A DNA stretch of 24,176 bases from a virus, in IMG/VR virus record IMGVR_UViG_3300048834_000406, positions 1 to 24,176 of that record, one strand, 5' to 3'. Position numbers and translations under genes: made by a program. Shown here one piece after another: positions 13,198 to 20,759 of this stretch. Position 1 is the first letter of the stretch, and the number at the start of each line of letters is the position of its first letter. The notes beneath the pieces are model-generated. The model made no database searches and was not told the DNA's origin. It saw only the letters and a program-made list of their open reading frames with translations.

Positions 13198-15461
13198 TAC
13201 ACCATCTCCTGTTGAGGCGTGGGCTCAGGTGCCATCGGTGCTGGCGGCACCATCTGCGGGCTTGGCGGGGGTGGCATCGGGGCGGGCTGGGCCCCGGTGG
13301 TTTGCAGGAGCGCGTCGGCGGTATCGACGGCTGGCGCCGCCTCCATCATCTGGATCGCCAATTCCAGCGCCGTCTTCATGTCCGCCAGCTTTTCACGCGG
13401 CACGGTTTCGAGCGCGCGCTGGATATCGGCGCGCACCTTGTCGGTGTCGGTTGCGATCTTGGCTGCCTTGGCCTCGGTTTCGGCGGCTTTGGCCTCGATT
13501 GTCCGCAGGTTGGCCTCTTCCGCCCGGGCCGCCATCTGTGCCTGACGCTGCGCCTCGGCTTTCCTGGCCTCACGCTCGGGATCGGGGGTGTTGGGATCGG
13601 CGTCTGGGTCTTCCATGCCTGTGATCTGTCTGACCCGCTTGACCAATTCCTCGCCGTTGGGCAGGTCCATGGACTCGATGAGAAGATCGAGCATGACCAT
13701 GACGATCTGCGGGGCGACCGGTGCGATCTTGGCGGCCAGATCAAGGAATTGCTCGACGGCGGCCTGCCGCATGGTCGCGTTGTAGTCGTCCTCGGCGATC
13801 ACATAGTCGGCCTTGGACCTGACAATATCGTTCTCGGGCAACCCATCATTGACGGTGATGTAGTCGGGCACTCCGCGCTGGTTGGTGATGCGGAACTGCT
13901 TTTCCTCGGTGGTGAACTGTTCGATGAGGGAAAGCCGTTTTTCGCCATGAAACTGTCTGGCCATCCGCAGATTGTCGAAGATCGGGGCGGTGGACAGCGC
14001 GCCTTGCTGCTGGCGGGCGATGATGGCCTTGCCGGAAGAGGCGTTGGTGGTGCGGCCCAGGCTTTCATCGGTGACGCCGGACAGCGACTGAATCATGTTG
14101 GTGGACATGCCCATCAGTTCGAGGTGTGAAGCCGCCAACTCGCGCTCCGTCTTCATCTCGAACGCCCTGCCCACCTTCTTCACGATGATCGGATCGGGCC
14201 GGGCGGCTTCTTCCTCCAACTCATCGATATCCTCGACCGCTCCTTCATCCATGATGATGACGCGGCTGTTCAGGATGTATTGGGCCTTGGATAGCCGCTT
14301 GTTGATGTCGCGTTGGGCGTCCCGCATGTTGCGGATCACCCCATAGGGCGAGTTGTCCTTGGCCTTCCGGTAGGCGACCAGGGGCGTGAACGGGAAGCGG
14401 TTGTGCCGGTAGGGCGATGGTGACAGCCACAGCAGGCCGGTTGTGGTCATCACCGCCACATACATGCGGTAGACCACCTTCTTGATCAGCTTGGCGCGGC
14501 CGCTTTCGATGTCTTCGACATGGCCGGGGCTCCACGGATCATACAGTTCGCCGCGGAACTCGCCGCCCCGCATGCGATAGGTTTCCTCGGGCACCCGGAA
14601 CCATGCTTCGATCAGTCTTACCCGGTCCCGGCTGTAGCTGGGATGGTCGGTGGTGGTGCTGGAGAGTTGGACCACCTCTTCTTCGTGGCTGTCCATGGCG
14701 CTGTCGCCCATCCGGTCGAGGCTGGCGCCATAGTCGTGGTATCGGCTGATCGCGGAGTCGATGATGTGTTCGCGGCCCTTGAATGTGGCCCGGGCGAAGT
14801 CGCTATCCACCCATTTGGAGCGGAACATGAACCGGCCATCACCGCAGTCCAGATCGGTGGCGGCGGAATCGGCGAGCAAATTGCGCCAGCTGACGAAGCG
14901 GTCGAAGATGGGTTCGCCCTCGTCGTCGTCCTGAACGCCGCCCTCCATCCATGAAAGCCCGGCTTTGACCTGTTCGGCGAAGGCTCTGGACCAGTGGAAC
15001 TCCGCCATATTGGTGTCGTCCAGGTATTTCATCAGCGCCGTCTTCTTTTCGGCCGCCTGGGCGGTCTCTTGGCGGCGCGGCAGAATCTTGTAGTTGGTGC
15101 GGCCGCGTCGCTCCGTTCCGATGATCCAGTTGATGGATTGGGCGATCAGGTTGAACACCAGCGCTTCCTGTCCGCGCTGCTGCAGCTTCATCACATCCGC
15201 CGCTTCCCACTGGTCGTTGTCGTAAAACGCCTCATCCTTTTCCATCTCGCGACGGGCGCCCGACTGTTTCTCCAGTTCGCTCTGATAGAAGCTGATCAGC
15301 CGGCTCCAGATCGCCATGTTGGCGGGACTGTCCAGCTTGGATTTGGCGGCCTCGGCGATATCGCCCATCATGGTGTCGCTGGCCGGCTTGCGCTTGGGCA
15401 CCTGGAAGTTGGCGGGCGCCAAGGCAACCCTATCGGCAAGGGTGGAGGTGTCTTCACGCAT
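13197..15461 (-). CDS. Portal protein (P22 gp1-like)
   Basis: A 754-aa protein. The segment EKDEAFYDNDQWEAADV, then QQRGQEALVFNLIAQSINWI and GTERRGRTNYKILPR, is the hallmark of the P22-type portal family. The family's middle part follows (KAGLSWMEGG; FRFPFTPLVAYRKAKDN-like region; NKRLSKAQYILNSR; GRTTNASSGKAIIARQQQG). Residues about 640-710 form a long charged coiled coil (barrel/crown helix), followed by a Pro/Met/Gln tail. Twelve copies make the DNA channel at one capsid vertex and hold the packaging motor and tail. ATG at 15461 overlaps the preceding gene by 8 bases; the RBS contains ACAAGGA and a second AAGG closer to the ATG. Confidence 0.93.
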   Translation of the reverse strand: MREDTSTLADRVALAPANFQVPKRKPASDTMMGDIAEAAKSKLDSPANMAIWSRLISFYQSELEKQSGARREMEKDEAFYDNDQWEAADVMKLQQRGQEALVFNLIAQSINWIIGTERRGRTNYKILPRRQETAQAAEKKTALMKYLDDTNMAEFHWSRAFAEQVKAGLSWMEGGVQDDDEGEPIFDRFVSWRNLLADSAATDLDCGDGRFMFRSKWVDSDFARATFKGREHIIDSAISRYHDYGASLDRMGDSAMDSHEEEVVQLSSTTTDHPSYSRDRVRLIEAWFRVPEETYRMRGGEFRGELYDPWSPGHVEDIESGRAKLIKKVVYRMYVAVMTTTGLLWLSPSPYRHNRFPFTPLVAYRKAKDNSPYGVIRNMRDAQRDINKRLSKAQYILNSRVIIMDEGAVEDIDELEEEAARPDPIIVKKVGRAFEMKTERELAASHLELMGMSTNMIQSLSGVTDESLGRTTNASSGKAIIARQQQGALSTAPIFDNLRMARQFHGEKRLSLIEQFTTEEKQFRITNQRGVPDYITVNDGLPENDIVRSKADYVIAEDDYNATMRQAAVEQFLDLAAKIAPVAPQIVMVMLDLLIESMDLPNGEELVKRVRQITGMEDPDADPNTPDPEREARKAEAQRQAQMAARAEEANLRTIEAKAAETEAKAAKIATDTDKVRADIQRALETVPREKLADMKTALELAIQMMEAAPAVDTADALLQTTGAQPAPMPPPPSPQMVPPAPMAPEPTPQQEMV

Positions 15462-15915
15462 AATCCTTGATCTCCTTGTGAACGACCTTGCCGGTCGTGT
15501 TGTCCGTGATCAGGGCATCTGCGGCGAATTCTTCGCGCTCCTTGGGGAGAGGAGGCATCTTGATCAGATCGCCAAGGTAGTCGTTGACGATCGACATCAG
15601 TCGGATCACCGACTTCTTGTTGTTCGGATTGAAGCCCAGGTTTTCGAGGAACCGCTGGGCCTGCTTGATCGGCGTGTTTTCGGAGACCCAATGCTCGCGG
15701 CTCCAGCGCCAAGCCGACTCGAGGGGGACGACACAGGGGATGCACCGCTCATGCGTCATCGCGTTGATGGTGGGGACCAACACCATCGAGGGGCGACCGT
15801 CGATCAGGTTCCAGGTCAAAAAGACGGTGATATCGCCCCTAGCATAGACCTGGTGGAAGACGGCGAGATCGTAGCTGACCTTGTAACGTGCGGCGGTGTT
15901 GAGATCGAGGGTCAT
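15454..15915 (-). CDS. Unknown protein between terminase and portal
   Basis: A 153-aa protein starting at ATG 15915, overlapping the terminase stop (ATGA); the longer frame from 16113 lies inside the terminase gene. It reads as a compact alpha/beta protein: KVSYDLAVFHQVYARGDITV, then LIDGRPSMVLVPTINAMTHE, with two cysteines in RCIPCVV, and a C-terminal helical half (QAQRFLENLGFNPNNKKSVI). No family is recognised. It ends inside the portal start by 8 bases. The position between packaging genes suggests a head-assembly or packaging accessory factor; no catalytic motif is evident. Confidence 0.75.
   Translation of the reverse strand: MTLDLNTAARYKVSYDLAVFHQVYARGDITVFLTWNLIDGRPSMVLVPTINAMTHERCIPCVVPLESAWRWSREHWVSENTPIKQAQRFLENLGFNPNNKKSVIRLMSIVNDYLGDLIKMPPLPKEREEFAADALITDNTTGKVVHKEIKDYA
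15473..15479 (-). promoter_or_regulatory. ACAAGGA element near the portal RBS
   Basis: The portal leader reads TTCACAAGGAGATCAAGG before ATTATG. The ACAAGGA core lies 11 bases before ATG and a second AAGG 3 bases before it. It overlaps the end of the preceding gene, so binding by a CsrA-like protein there would affect portal start. Confidence 0.35.
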
Positions 15916-17315
15916 ACTGCCATGCCTCCGGTTGAGCGTCGTGACGGGCGCTTCTTCGCGTTGATGAAAGAGGGATCGAAGCCTTGGCCCCACTGGCGGA
16001 AGGCGTCGGCATAGTTGGAGTAGCGGTCGTGCATTGGCACGTCCGTGAAGGCGTCGAGCCGGGCGTTGTAGGTCTTCCGGTAGTTGTCGAGCGCGACGAT
16101 GCCATCCGAACATTCGTCGGCGTCGATGAAGATCTTGCCGCTGGACATGGCCAGTCTGGTCGCCTGGATGCCGATCAGCGTTTCCTCGATCCGCTGGACC
16201 ACCTCGAAGCTGAGGCCCGGCATCAGGGCTTGCATGATCTCCAGCGCGCTCTTTCCGGTCTGCAACGACTTGTTGACGGCATCATGCGGCAGGAAGTGCC
16301 GGCCACCGAGGTTGTAGTTCCGCTTCTGCATGTAGGCGGCGTAGTGGTCGAGGCTTTCGCCGCTATTCTCATAGGCGTGGATGAAACGGTGTTCGCCGGC
16401 GACGAACTGGTGGAACCAGATGGCGGTGGTGTCGTTCCAGCCCAAGTCCCAGAAGGTGTTGACCGGGATACCTGGTGTGTAAGGGACGTGCCTGATATGC
16501 CCGGCCGCCCGCAGCTTCTGCATTTCGTTGGCGTAGTAGGCGCCCCTGATCTTGCCCTGTCGCCACAGGCCCATGAGAAGCGCGTCGCGCTCCTCCGGGG
16601 TCATTTGCAGCAGGTTTTCCCGGTATCCTGTGCCTGTGAGGTGCGGGTTTTCGGACAGGCGCGCCGGGATGAACCTGCGGGTGATGGTGGTGACTGTCCG
16701 CAACTCCGGGTCCACGATATCGACCGGGATTGCGGTGGCTTTACCGTCTTCCTGGATGCCCCACCGCTCCATCACCCACTTCTGGCCAGGCCCATCGGGG
16801 TTGGTTGTGGAACGGATGTAGCGGGGCAACGAGCGGTCGGTGGAGCGACAGCGCGAGAACAGGTAGATGTAGCAAACCGGTGTTGGCCATAGGGTGAGTT
16901 CGTCAAACCCCACATAGTTCCAGGCGCGACCGCGATACTTGAACCGATCGCTGTCATGCTGGAGGTGGCCAAACTCCACCTTGGCGCCGGCTGGGAACGT
17001 CCAGATCTTGTCGGTCTTGTTGTAGAAGGCGTCTGGCTCGATCAGTGGGTAGAGTTCGACCGCTCTGTCGATCATGTCCCTGAGTTCGGGATAGGAGCGA
17101 CGGAACAGTATGGCGCGATGCTTTGGGTTGAATGCGCCGTCATGCTGGAGGCAAAGCGCATCGATCAGAAGCGCATCGGTCTTTCCACCTCCAGCTGCGC
17201 CACCATAGAGCGCTTCCAGATCGTCACAGGCGAGGAATTGGGTTTGCCGGGGTGTTGGCTCCCACAACACCTCTTCGGTGTCCTCCTCGACCCCTATGGT
17301 GCCCATCGCGCTCAC
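15912..17315 (-). CDS. terL: Terminase large subunit
   Basis: A 467-aa packaging motor. ATPase domain: Walker A GGAAGGGKT at residues 38-46, a Walker B NYVGFDEL with Asp138/Glu139, and coupling motif RSTTNPDG (168-175). Nuclease domain: Asp290 in FWDLGWND, Asp344 in LPHDA, and an acidic Asp437 in the YADAFR segment near the end. It translocates DNA into the procapsid and cuts concatemers. The annotated GTG start at 17315 overlaps the previous stop (GTGA); ATG at 17306 is an alternative that removes three residues. The length is at the short end for the family but all key residues are present. Confidence 0.95.
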   Translation of the reverse strand: MSAMGTIGVEEDTEEVLWEPTPRQTQFLACDDLEALYGGAAGGGKTDALLIDALCLQHDGAFNPKHRAILFRRSYPELRDMIDRAVELYPLIEPDAFYNKTDKIWTFPAGAKVEFGHLQHDSDRFKYRGRAWNYVGFDELTLWPTPVCYIYLFSRCRSTDRSLPRYIRSTTNPDGPGQKWVMERWGIQEDGKATAIPVDIVDPELRTVTTITRRFIPARLSENPHLTGTGYRENLLQMTPEERDALLMGLWRQGKIRGAYYANEMQKLRAAGHIRHVPYTPGIPVNTFWDLGWNDTTAIWFHQFVAGEHRFIHAYENSGESLDHYAAYMQKRNYNLGGRHFLPHDAVNKSLQTGKSALEIMQALMPGLSFEVVQRIEETLIGIQATRLAMSSGKIFIDADECSDGIVALDNYRKTYNARLDAFTDVPMHDRYSNYADAFRQWGQGFDPSFINAKKRPSRRSTGGMAV

Positions 17316-17689
17316 TGGATCGCCCCTGTGGTGGGGTGGGTCTGGGCGTGATGGTCTTGGGGCGGGGCCGCATCCGTTGCATAGGCGATGGTTTCCGCCT
17401 CTTCCTCGTCTTCGTCCGACCAGGCGAGCGGTAGCAGCAAGTGATGGTCGAGCAGAACCGATCGATAGACCGCTTCCAGCAGGGTTTGCGTCCCGAACAT
17501 CGCAGCGGCGATCGGCTGATGGACGATGAACCCATCATCGTATCGGATCATGGCTACAGCCAGGCGGCCCTCGGCCTCGATGCTGACGCAGTCGATACGG
17601 CAGGGCAGCGTGGTGTTGCCGATGATCGCGTTTACCGCATCGATGGTGGCGGTGAGGCGCTGACGGAGCGAGAGGAGTGGCGCGGTCAT
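17312..17689 (-). CDS. Small unknown protein between terminase subunits
   Basis: A 125-aa protein inserted between terminase small and large subunits with 4-base overlaps on both sides. It starts TAPLLSLRQRLTATIDAVNA, has a beta-like centre (CRIDCVSIEAEGRLAVAMIR), and an acidic, Glu-rich segment (SDEDEEEAETI) before a His/Gln/Pro/Thr-rich end. No family is recognised. Tight coupling suggests it helps packaging or is made with the terminase, for example as a regulator of the small subunit. The function is unknown. Confidence 0.72.
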   Translation of the reverse strand: MTAPLLSLRQRLTATIDAVNAIIGNTTLPCRIDCVSIEAEGRLAVAMIRYDDGFIVHQPIAAAMFGTQTLLEAVYRSVLLDHHLLLPLAWSDEDEEEAETIAYATDAAPPQDHHAQTHPTTGAIQ

Positions 17690-18468
17690 GGTTCCACCTC
17701 ATCGTCCTCGTCCACCATCAGGTCTCTGGTTGTCACGACCGCAGCTTCCTTGGCCGGAACCTTGACGATCTTTGCCTTCACCGAATGCTCGATGGGACCG
17801 CCATTCTTGCCGGTGACCTCACTCAGGTCTTTGAACATGCCCAGATGCTTGCCGACGAGTTCGAGCGCCCGTGAGCGATCCGCGATTACGAACTGCTTTC
17901 CATCCTTCGTTTCCTTGACGCCCCCGAAGATGGCCGCTGCCTCTGGTGACATGGTCGAGGTATCCGCGAACACGGTGAAGGGTCGGCCAAGGCCATCACA
18001 TTCCGGGCATTCGGGGTTATGGGGTCGTGCGAGGCGGTAGCCGTATCCACCATCGTCGGTGGGGCGTTGGGCGATCTCGCGCGCCTTTTCCGGCAGCAAT
18101 CGCCATTGCTCCACCGCTTGGCGATACTCTCGCTCCGTCTTCCACTGGTAGTGGTATTCAAAGCCCCAACAGTATCGGCAGCTACCGATGCGATGTTCGG
18201 TCAGTTCACGCCGGTCTGCGGTGGCTTCAATCCAGAGGCGCCGCAAAACATCATCGGCCTCGATCTGCAGCTTGGCCGCGCGCTTCTCCATCTCCTCGGC
18301 GATGGCGGCGGCAACCCTATCATTTACCAGCATGCGGGCGGCGTTGACGTCCGCGTTCTTCTGGCTGTAGCCGGCCTTGCGATAGGCATCACTCGCATTG
18401 AGGCTCAACAGATACTCGCGAACGAAAATCTGCTGTTTTTTCGTGAGTTGATCGATTTTGCCGGCCAT
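17686..18468 (-). CDS. terS: Terminase small subunit with zinc-ribbon-like insert
   Basis: A 260-aa protein. Residues 1-60 (LTKKQQIFVREYLLSLNASD, then AYRKAGYSQKNADVNAARML) match the DNA-binding helix-turn-helix domain of the terminase small subunit family (Pfam Terminase_2). A region at about 95-160 has Cys97-x-x-Cys100 and Cys154-x-x-Cys157, consistent with a zinc ribbon. The C-terminal part is helical and then acidic (DEDDEVEP). It should recognise the packaging site and feed DNA to the large subunit. AGAGGTGA precedes the ATG at 18468 by about 7 bases. The upstream 127-bp gap is the only promoter-sized gap before the head block. Confidence 0.88.
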   Translation of the reverse strand: MAGKIDQLTKKQQIFVREYLLSLNASDAYRKAGYSQKNADVNAARMLVNDRVAAAIAEEMEKRAAKLQIEADDVLRRLWIEATADRRELTEHRIGSCRYCWGFEYHYQWKTEREYRQAVEQWRLLPEKAREIAQRPTDDGGYGYRLARPHNPECPECDGLGRPFTVFADTSTMSPEAAAIFGGVKETKDGKQFVIADRSRALELVGKHLGMFKDLSEVTGKNGGPIEHSVKAKIVKVPAKEAAVVTTRDLMVDEDDEVEP

Positions 18469-18595
18469 GGCGCATCACCTCTACTGGCCTCGCATTGTGC
18501 CAGAGGTTGATTCGCCATCCTAGCCATAGTGGTATCGCGTGGGCTTGAGGGCTAGATTTGGTGGTGGTGGTTAAGAAATGGGTGTTTTTGTCACC
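18469..18595 (-). promoter_or_regulatory. Intergenic region ahead of the packaging block
   Basis: 127 bp between the HTH-like gene and terminase small subunit, the largest gene-free stretch apart from the gap before the capsid gene. It probably holds the late promoter, but I see no convincing -35/-10 pair. One segment (minus strand CACTATGGC, near 18522-18540) loosely resembles the CACTATAGGG part of T7-type promoters. That is too short to claim a phage RNA polymerase promoter. Confidence 0.35.
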
Positions 18596-18598
18596 CTA
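18580..18598 (-). terminator. Weak hairpin/T-tract terminator after the HTH-like gene
   Basis: On the minus strand TAGGGTGACAAAAACACCC is followed by ATTTCTT. A 5-bp stem (GGGTG/CACCC) with a seven-base A-rich loop overlaps the stop codon. The stem is short, so partial termination at best. Confidence 0.35.
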
Positions 18599-18988
18599 TT
18601 TGCCCAATGCCTCATATCTGGCGGCGAACCAGACCGGCCATGTGATCGCATGGGCGTTGCGGCCGAGGATGTGGCGACCGGTTTGAGGTAGAACCCCGAT
18701 CTTGCGCCAGGCATCGGCCCGGGCGACCAGGTGGTGCCTCATGCAGATGGTATCGATCAGCAAGGCCAGATCGTCGGCGCTGGCCGGCATATCATCGACA
18801 CCCACATCAAGCAGCCGACGATAGGTCGCCATCACCTCCGGTTCGAGGTCGGGCCTCGGGGGCGCGGAGAGGATGTCTTGCCGCAGCGCCGCCTGGGCGC
18901 GGCCTGGGGCGACCAGATCCTTGTCCATCTGATACATCCTGGCTCTGGCCAGATTGGTGAGCGCGGCGTCTACCTTGTGATCTCGCAT
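18596..18988 (-). CDS. HTH-like putative DNA-binding regulator
   Basis: A 130-aa protein from ATG 18988, chosen because GAGG lies five bases upstream; a GTG at 18994 sits on the RBS. The C-terminal region (residues about 88-125: VARADAWRKIGVLPQTGRHI, then ITWPVWFAARYEALG) resembles phage HTH proteins in which 'LGVSxRTxRRxLxG' is followed by 'IPxPVWxxL'. The N-terminal half is helical and Ala/Arg-rich. Located immediately upstream of the packaging block and followed by a weak terminator, it could switch late transcription. The HTH reading is from pattern only and no binding residues are proven. Confidence 0.68.
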   Translation of the reverse strand: MRDHKVDAALTNLARARMYQMDKDLVAPGRAQAALRQDILSAPPRPDLEPEVMATYRRLLDVGVDDMPASADDLALLIDTICMRHHLVARADAWRKIGVLPQTGRHILGRNAHAITWPVWFAARYEALGK

Positions 18989-18995
18989 CGTCACC

Positions 18996-19181
18996 TCAAT
19001 TGGTGGTGCAGGTCATCATCCCCGAGTTGGGGTCTGTGATGCAGCTGGTGGTGGTTGTCGGTCCAAAGGTGCCGGACGATGAGCAGGTCACCAAGCCCGA
19101 GTTCGGATCGGTGATGCAGTTGGTGGTTTGCGCGGTGGCGGCGGTGGTGATCAGGACCAGGGCGATGATGAGGCGCGTCAT
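18996..19181 (-). CDS. Tiny secreted protein with duplicated CITDPNSG cysteine motif
   Basis: A 61-aa protein from ATG 19181 with GGGAG 6 bases upstream. Residues 1-17 are a signal peptide (RLIIALVLITTAATA, cleavage likely before Gln18). The mature part has two near-identical modules: CITDPNSGLVTC (22-33) and CITDPNSGMMTC (47-58), joined by a Ser/Gly/Thr spacer; each encloses a Cys pair 12 residues apart. This suggests two small disulfide loops in the periplasm. Short 'NCITDP'-type exported proteins are known, without function, in alphaproteobacteria and their phages (from memory). It sits in the accessory block and ends seven bases before the HTH-like gene. Confidence 0.8.
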   Translation of the reverse strand: MTRLIIALVLITTAATAQTTNCITDPNSGLVTCSSSGTFGPTTTTSCITDPNSGMMTCTTN

Positions 19182-19243
19182 TGGTGGCTCCCAATAATGT
19201 GGCCTAAGCACCCTAGTCCTGAATCGGTCGGCCAGACAACACC

Positions 19244-19450
19244 TCAGATCGCTGTCAGAAGTCCCGGCTGACCAGAGATATCAGAGCAGGCTTTTGCAAA
19301 CTCCAGTCTGGCCGCGTTATACTCGTCCCAGGCGTCACGGCTCGCTTGCGCCGCTTCGTCTGCCGCCTTCCGTTTCTGTTCGAAAGCCTTCTGCGTCTCA
19401 TCGAGACGGCCAAGGGCCTGATTCAGTCGTTCGATCTGTTCTTCTGTCAT
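19244..19450 (-). CDS. Small coiled-coil protein
   Basis: A 68-aa protein from ATG 19450 with GAGGA five bases upstream; a frame from 19483 would begin inside the preceding gene's end. It is almost entirely charged helix (TEEQIERLNQALGRLDETQ, then KAFEQKRKAADEAAQ) with heptad-like spacing, and one late cysteine. No family is recognised. It lies downstream of a small membrane protein in the exported/membrane part of the accessory block. Confidence 0.75.
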   Translation of the reverse strand: MTEEQIERLNQALGRLDETQKAFEQKRKAADEAAQASRDAWDEYNAARLEFAKACSDISGQPGLLTAI

Positions 19451-19461
19451 GTCTCTTTCCT

Positions 19462-19608
19462 CTAGCCCCGCCACCACAGCCATTTGTGCTTACGCGGGTT
19501 TGCGTCATGTGAGATCTCGATGGCGAACCAAGCCAGAATGATTGCCTCGATAACGATGATGGCAGCGGCACCGACGAAGACGCCGAGCCCGAAATCCCAC
19601 CAGTTCAT
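19462..19608 (-). CDS. Small single-span membrane protein
   Basis: A 48-aa protein from ATG 19608 (overlapping the preceding stop as ATGA) to TAG at 19462. It begins MNWWDFGLGVFVGAAAII, continues through one membrane span (about residues 6-30, VIEAIILAWFAIE) and ends in a short basic, Trp-rich tail (NPRKHKWLWWRG). No family is recognised. The gene is small enough to be missed by length cut-offs, but its overlap with the upstream gene, RBS context and neat membrane topology support it. It may act at the inner membrane together with the exported neighbour. Confidence 0.75.
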   Translation of the reverse strand: MNWWDFGLGVFVGAAAIIVIEAIILAWFAIEISHDANPRKHKWLWWRG

Positions 19609-20000
19609 GGGCCGCACCCCTCATCATCGATCAGCAACGCCAAACTGGCGAGGTTGTCTCTGATCGCCCTGTCCTCAGCCAGCCTGCGGGCCAGATCCGC
19701 GGCACTGATCGTGCGACACGGCTCATCGGCGGGATAAAGCTGGATGTCCCACGCCTCCGCTTCCACATCGGTGCCTGTGATAGAGACAACCGTATGGCCG
19801 GTGAGGTAGCCAAACTCTGGCTCGAACCTTTCTTCCTCCCACCAGTTCTTCTCGGACTCCGGCCATTCGGTGGCGCTGGTCGTCAGCGCGGCCGCACTGG
19901 CCCGCAGCTTCTCCAGCGCCTCATCCAAGCTGTCGGCGACAACCACGACATCAGCATAGGCGCGGACATTCATGGCGAGCGTGCAAACGAAATCAGGCAT
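19605..20000 (-). CDS. Unknown accessory protein
   Basis: A 131-aa protein from ATG 20000 with GGGAGGTG upstream; the longer frame from 20243 is out of natural context. It begins MPDFVCTLAMNVRAYADVVV, a strand-helix pattern often seen in small nucleic-acid-modifying folds (ADSLDEALEKL), then an acidic middle (EWPESEKNWWEEERF) and a beta segment HTVVSITGTDVEAE. The C-terminal part is helical and acidic. It resembles phage 'A1 pp/DUF' style small proteins only in general shape. No function assigned. Confidence 0.72.
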   Translation of the reverse strand: MPDFVCTLAMNVRAYADVVVVADSLDEALEKLRASAAALTTSATEWPESEKNWWEEERFEPEFGYLTGHTVVSITGTDVEAEAWDIQLYPADEPCRTISAADLARRLAEDRAIRDNLASLALLIDDEGCGP

Positions 20001-20001
20001 G

Positions 20002-20238
20002 TCACACCTCCCGCCATTCGATTTCTGTGATGTCAACCTCTTCTCCGGCTTCGGTGAGGAAGAGATCGTCGCCTGCGATGTTGGTCTTGATCTGCGAGCA
20101 TTCATCGAACACGCGCGATGGCTCTCCGCTGTAGCACCAACCACCGGTTTCTCGGTCGATCGTGATCGGATAGCTTGCCTCAACCGTCTCGCTGGTGCCG
20201 ATAATCCGATCTTCGGTGCCTTTCTTGTAGTAGGGCAT
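20002..20238 (-). CDS. Unknown small protein
   Basis: A 78-aa protein from ATG 20238 preceded by TGAGGTGTGAC; its start region (GAGGTGTGACATGCC) is identical over 15 bases to that of the next gene, from which it is separated by one base. Sequence: PYYKKGTEDRIIGTSETVEA, then a beta-like centre TGGWCYSGEPSRVF, and an acidic C-terminus (EEVDITEIEWREV). No family is recognised. It reads as a small beta-rich protein. The repeated translation start suggests copying of the start region or a conserved initiation signal. Confidence 0.72.
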   Translation of the reverse strand: MPYYKKGTEDRIIGTSETVEASYPITIDRETGGWCYSGEPSRVFDECSQIKTNIAGDDLFLTEAGEEVDITEIEWREV

Positions 20239-20246
20239 GTCACACC

Positions 20247-20759
20247 TCAGAAGGTTGGGCCGGAAGCGGCGAAGGGGTCGGCGGGCGACGCTGGCAGACG
20301 AGTGATACATTCAGCCAGCTTAACCAGAGCGCCGCGCGATCCCTCCAACGAGAAGCTAACCACCGGCTTTGCCTCGGCGTTGGTGAGGGTCAGGGTGCGG
20401 CCGCCTTGAAGCGCGGTGATGAAAGCGGGGGTTACGGCATTGACCACCAGCGAGTTGCCAGATGCGATGGCGACCAGTTCGAACCTGGTGTTGTCAACAT
20501 CGGCGAAGCCCCTGATCTCGCGCTGCCCCAAACTCCAAGCCTCATCAACCACCACCGCCGCAATCTGGCCGGTTTTCACCGTCCCAGGCGTCCCGATCAA
20601 TGACAGCATGGTGGAATCTGAGAAGGTCAGCGCGCCGCAGTAGGTGTCAGCGGGATCGGACAGATCGATCACCACCTGCCAAACCCCCTCGGCGTGGTAG
20701 ACCTCGGCCAGCGCAGGCGTGGCGGTGAGAGCGGCGACAAAAACGATGTGTTTCATCAT
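20247..20759 (-). CDS. Exported (periplasmic) unknown protein
   Basis: A 170-aa protein. Tandem ATG codons at 20759/20756 overlap the preceding stop; I chose the first because AAGG lies 7 bases upstream. The N-terminus MKHIVFVAALTATPALAE is a clear signal peptide with cleavage after ALA. The mature part is beta-rich (VWQVVIDLSDPADTYCGAL, then RGFADVDNTRFELVAIASGN, ALQGGRTLTLTNAEAK) and ends in FSLEGSRGALVKLAECITRL. It contains two cysteines that may pair. This ending resembles alphaproteobacterial periplasmic proteins of unknown role (from memory). It could act on the envelope, for example in blocking superinfection; that is speculation. Confidence 0.78.
   Translation of the reverse strand: MMKHIVFVAALTATPALAEVYHAEGVWQVVIDLSDPADTYCGALTFSDSTMLSLIGTPGTVKTGQIAAVVVDEAWSLGQREIRGFADVDNTRFELVAIASGNSLVVNAVTPAFITALQGGRTLTLTNAEAKPVVSFSLEGSRGALVKLAECITRLPASPADPFAASGPTF

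Noticed and set aside
18522-18540. T7-type promoter-like string CACTATGGC
   Set aside because: Only about seven bases match, no repeat of it occurs before other gene blocks in the window, and no single-subunit RNA polymerase gene is visible.
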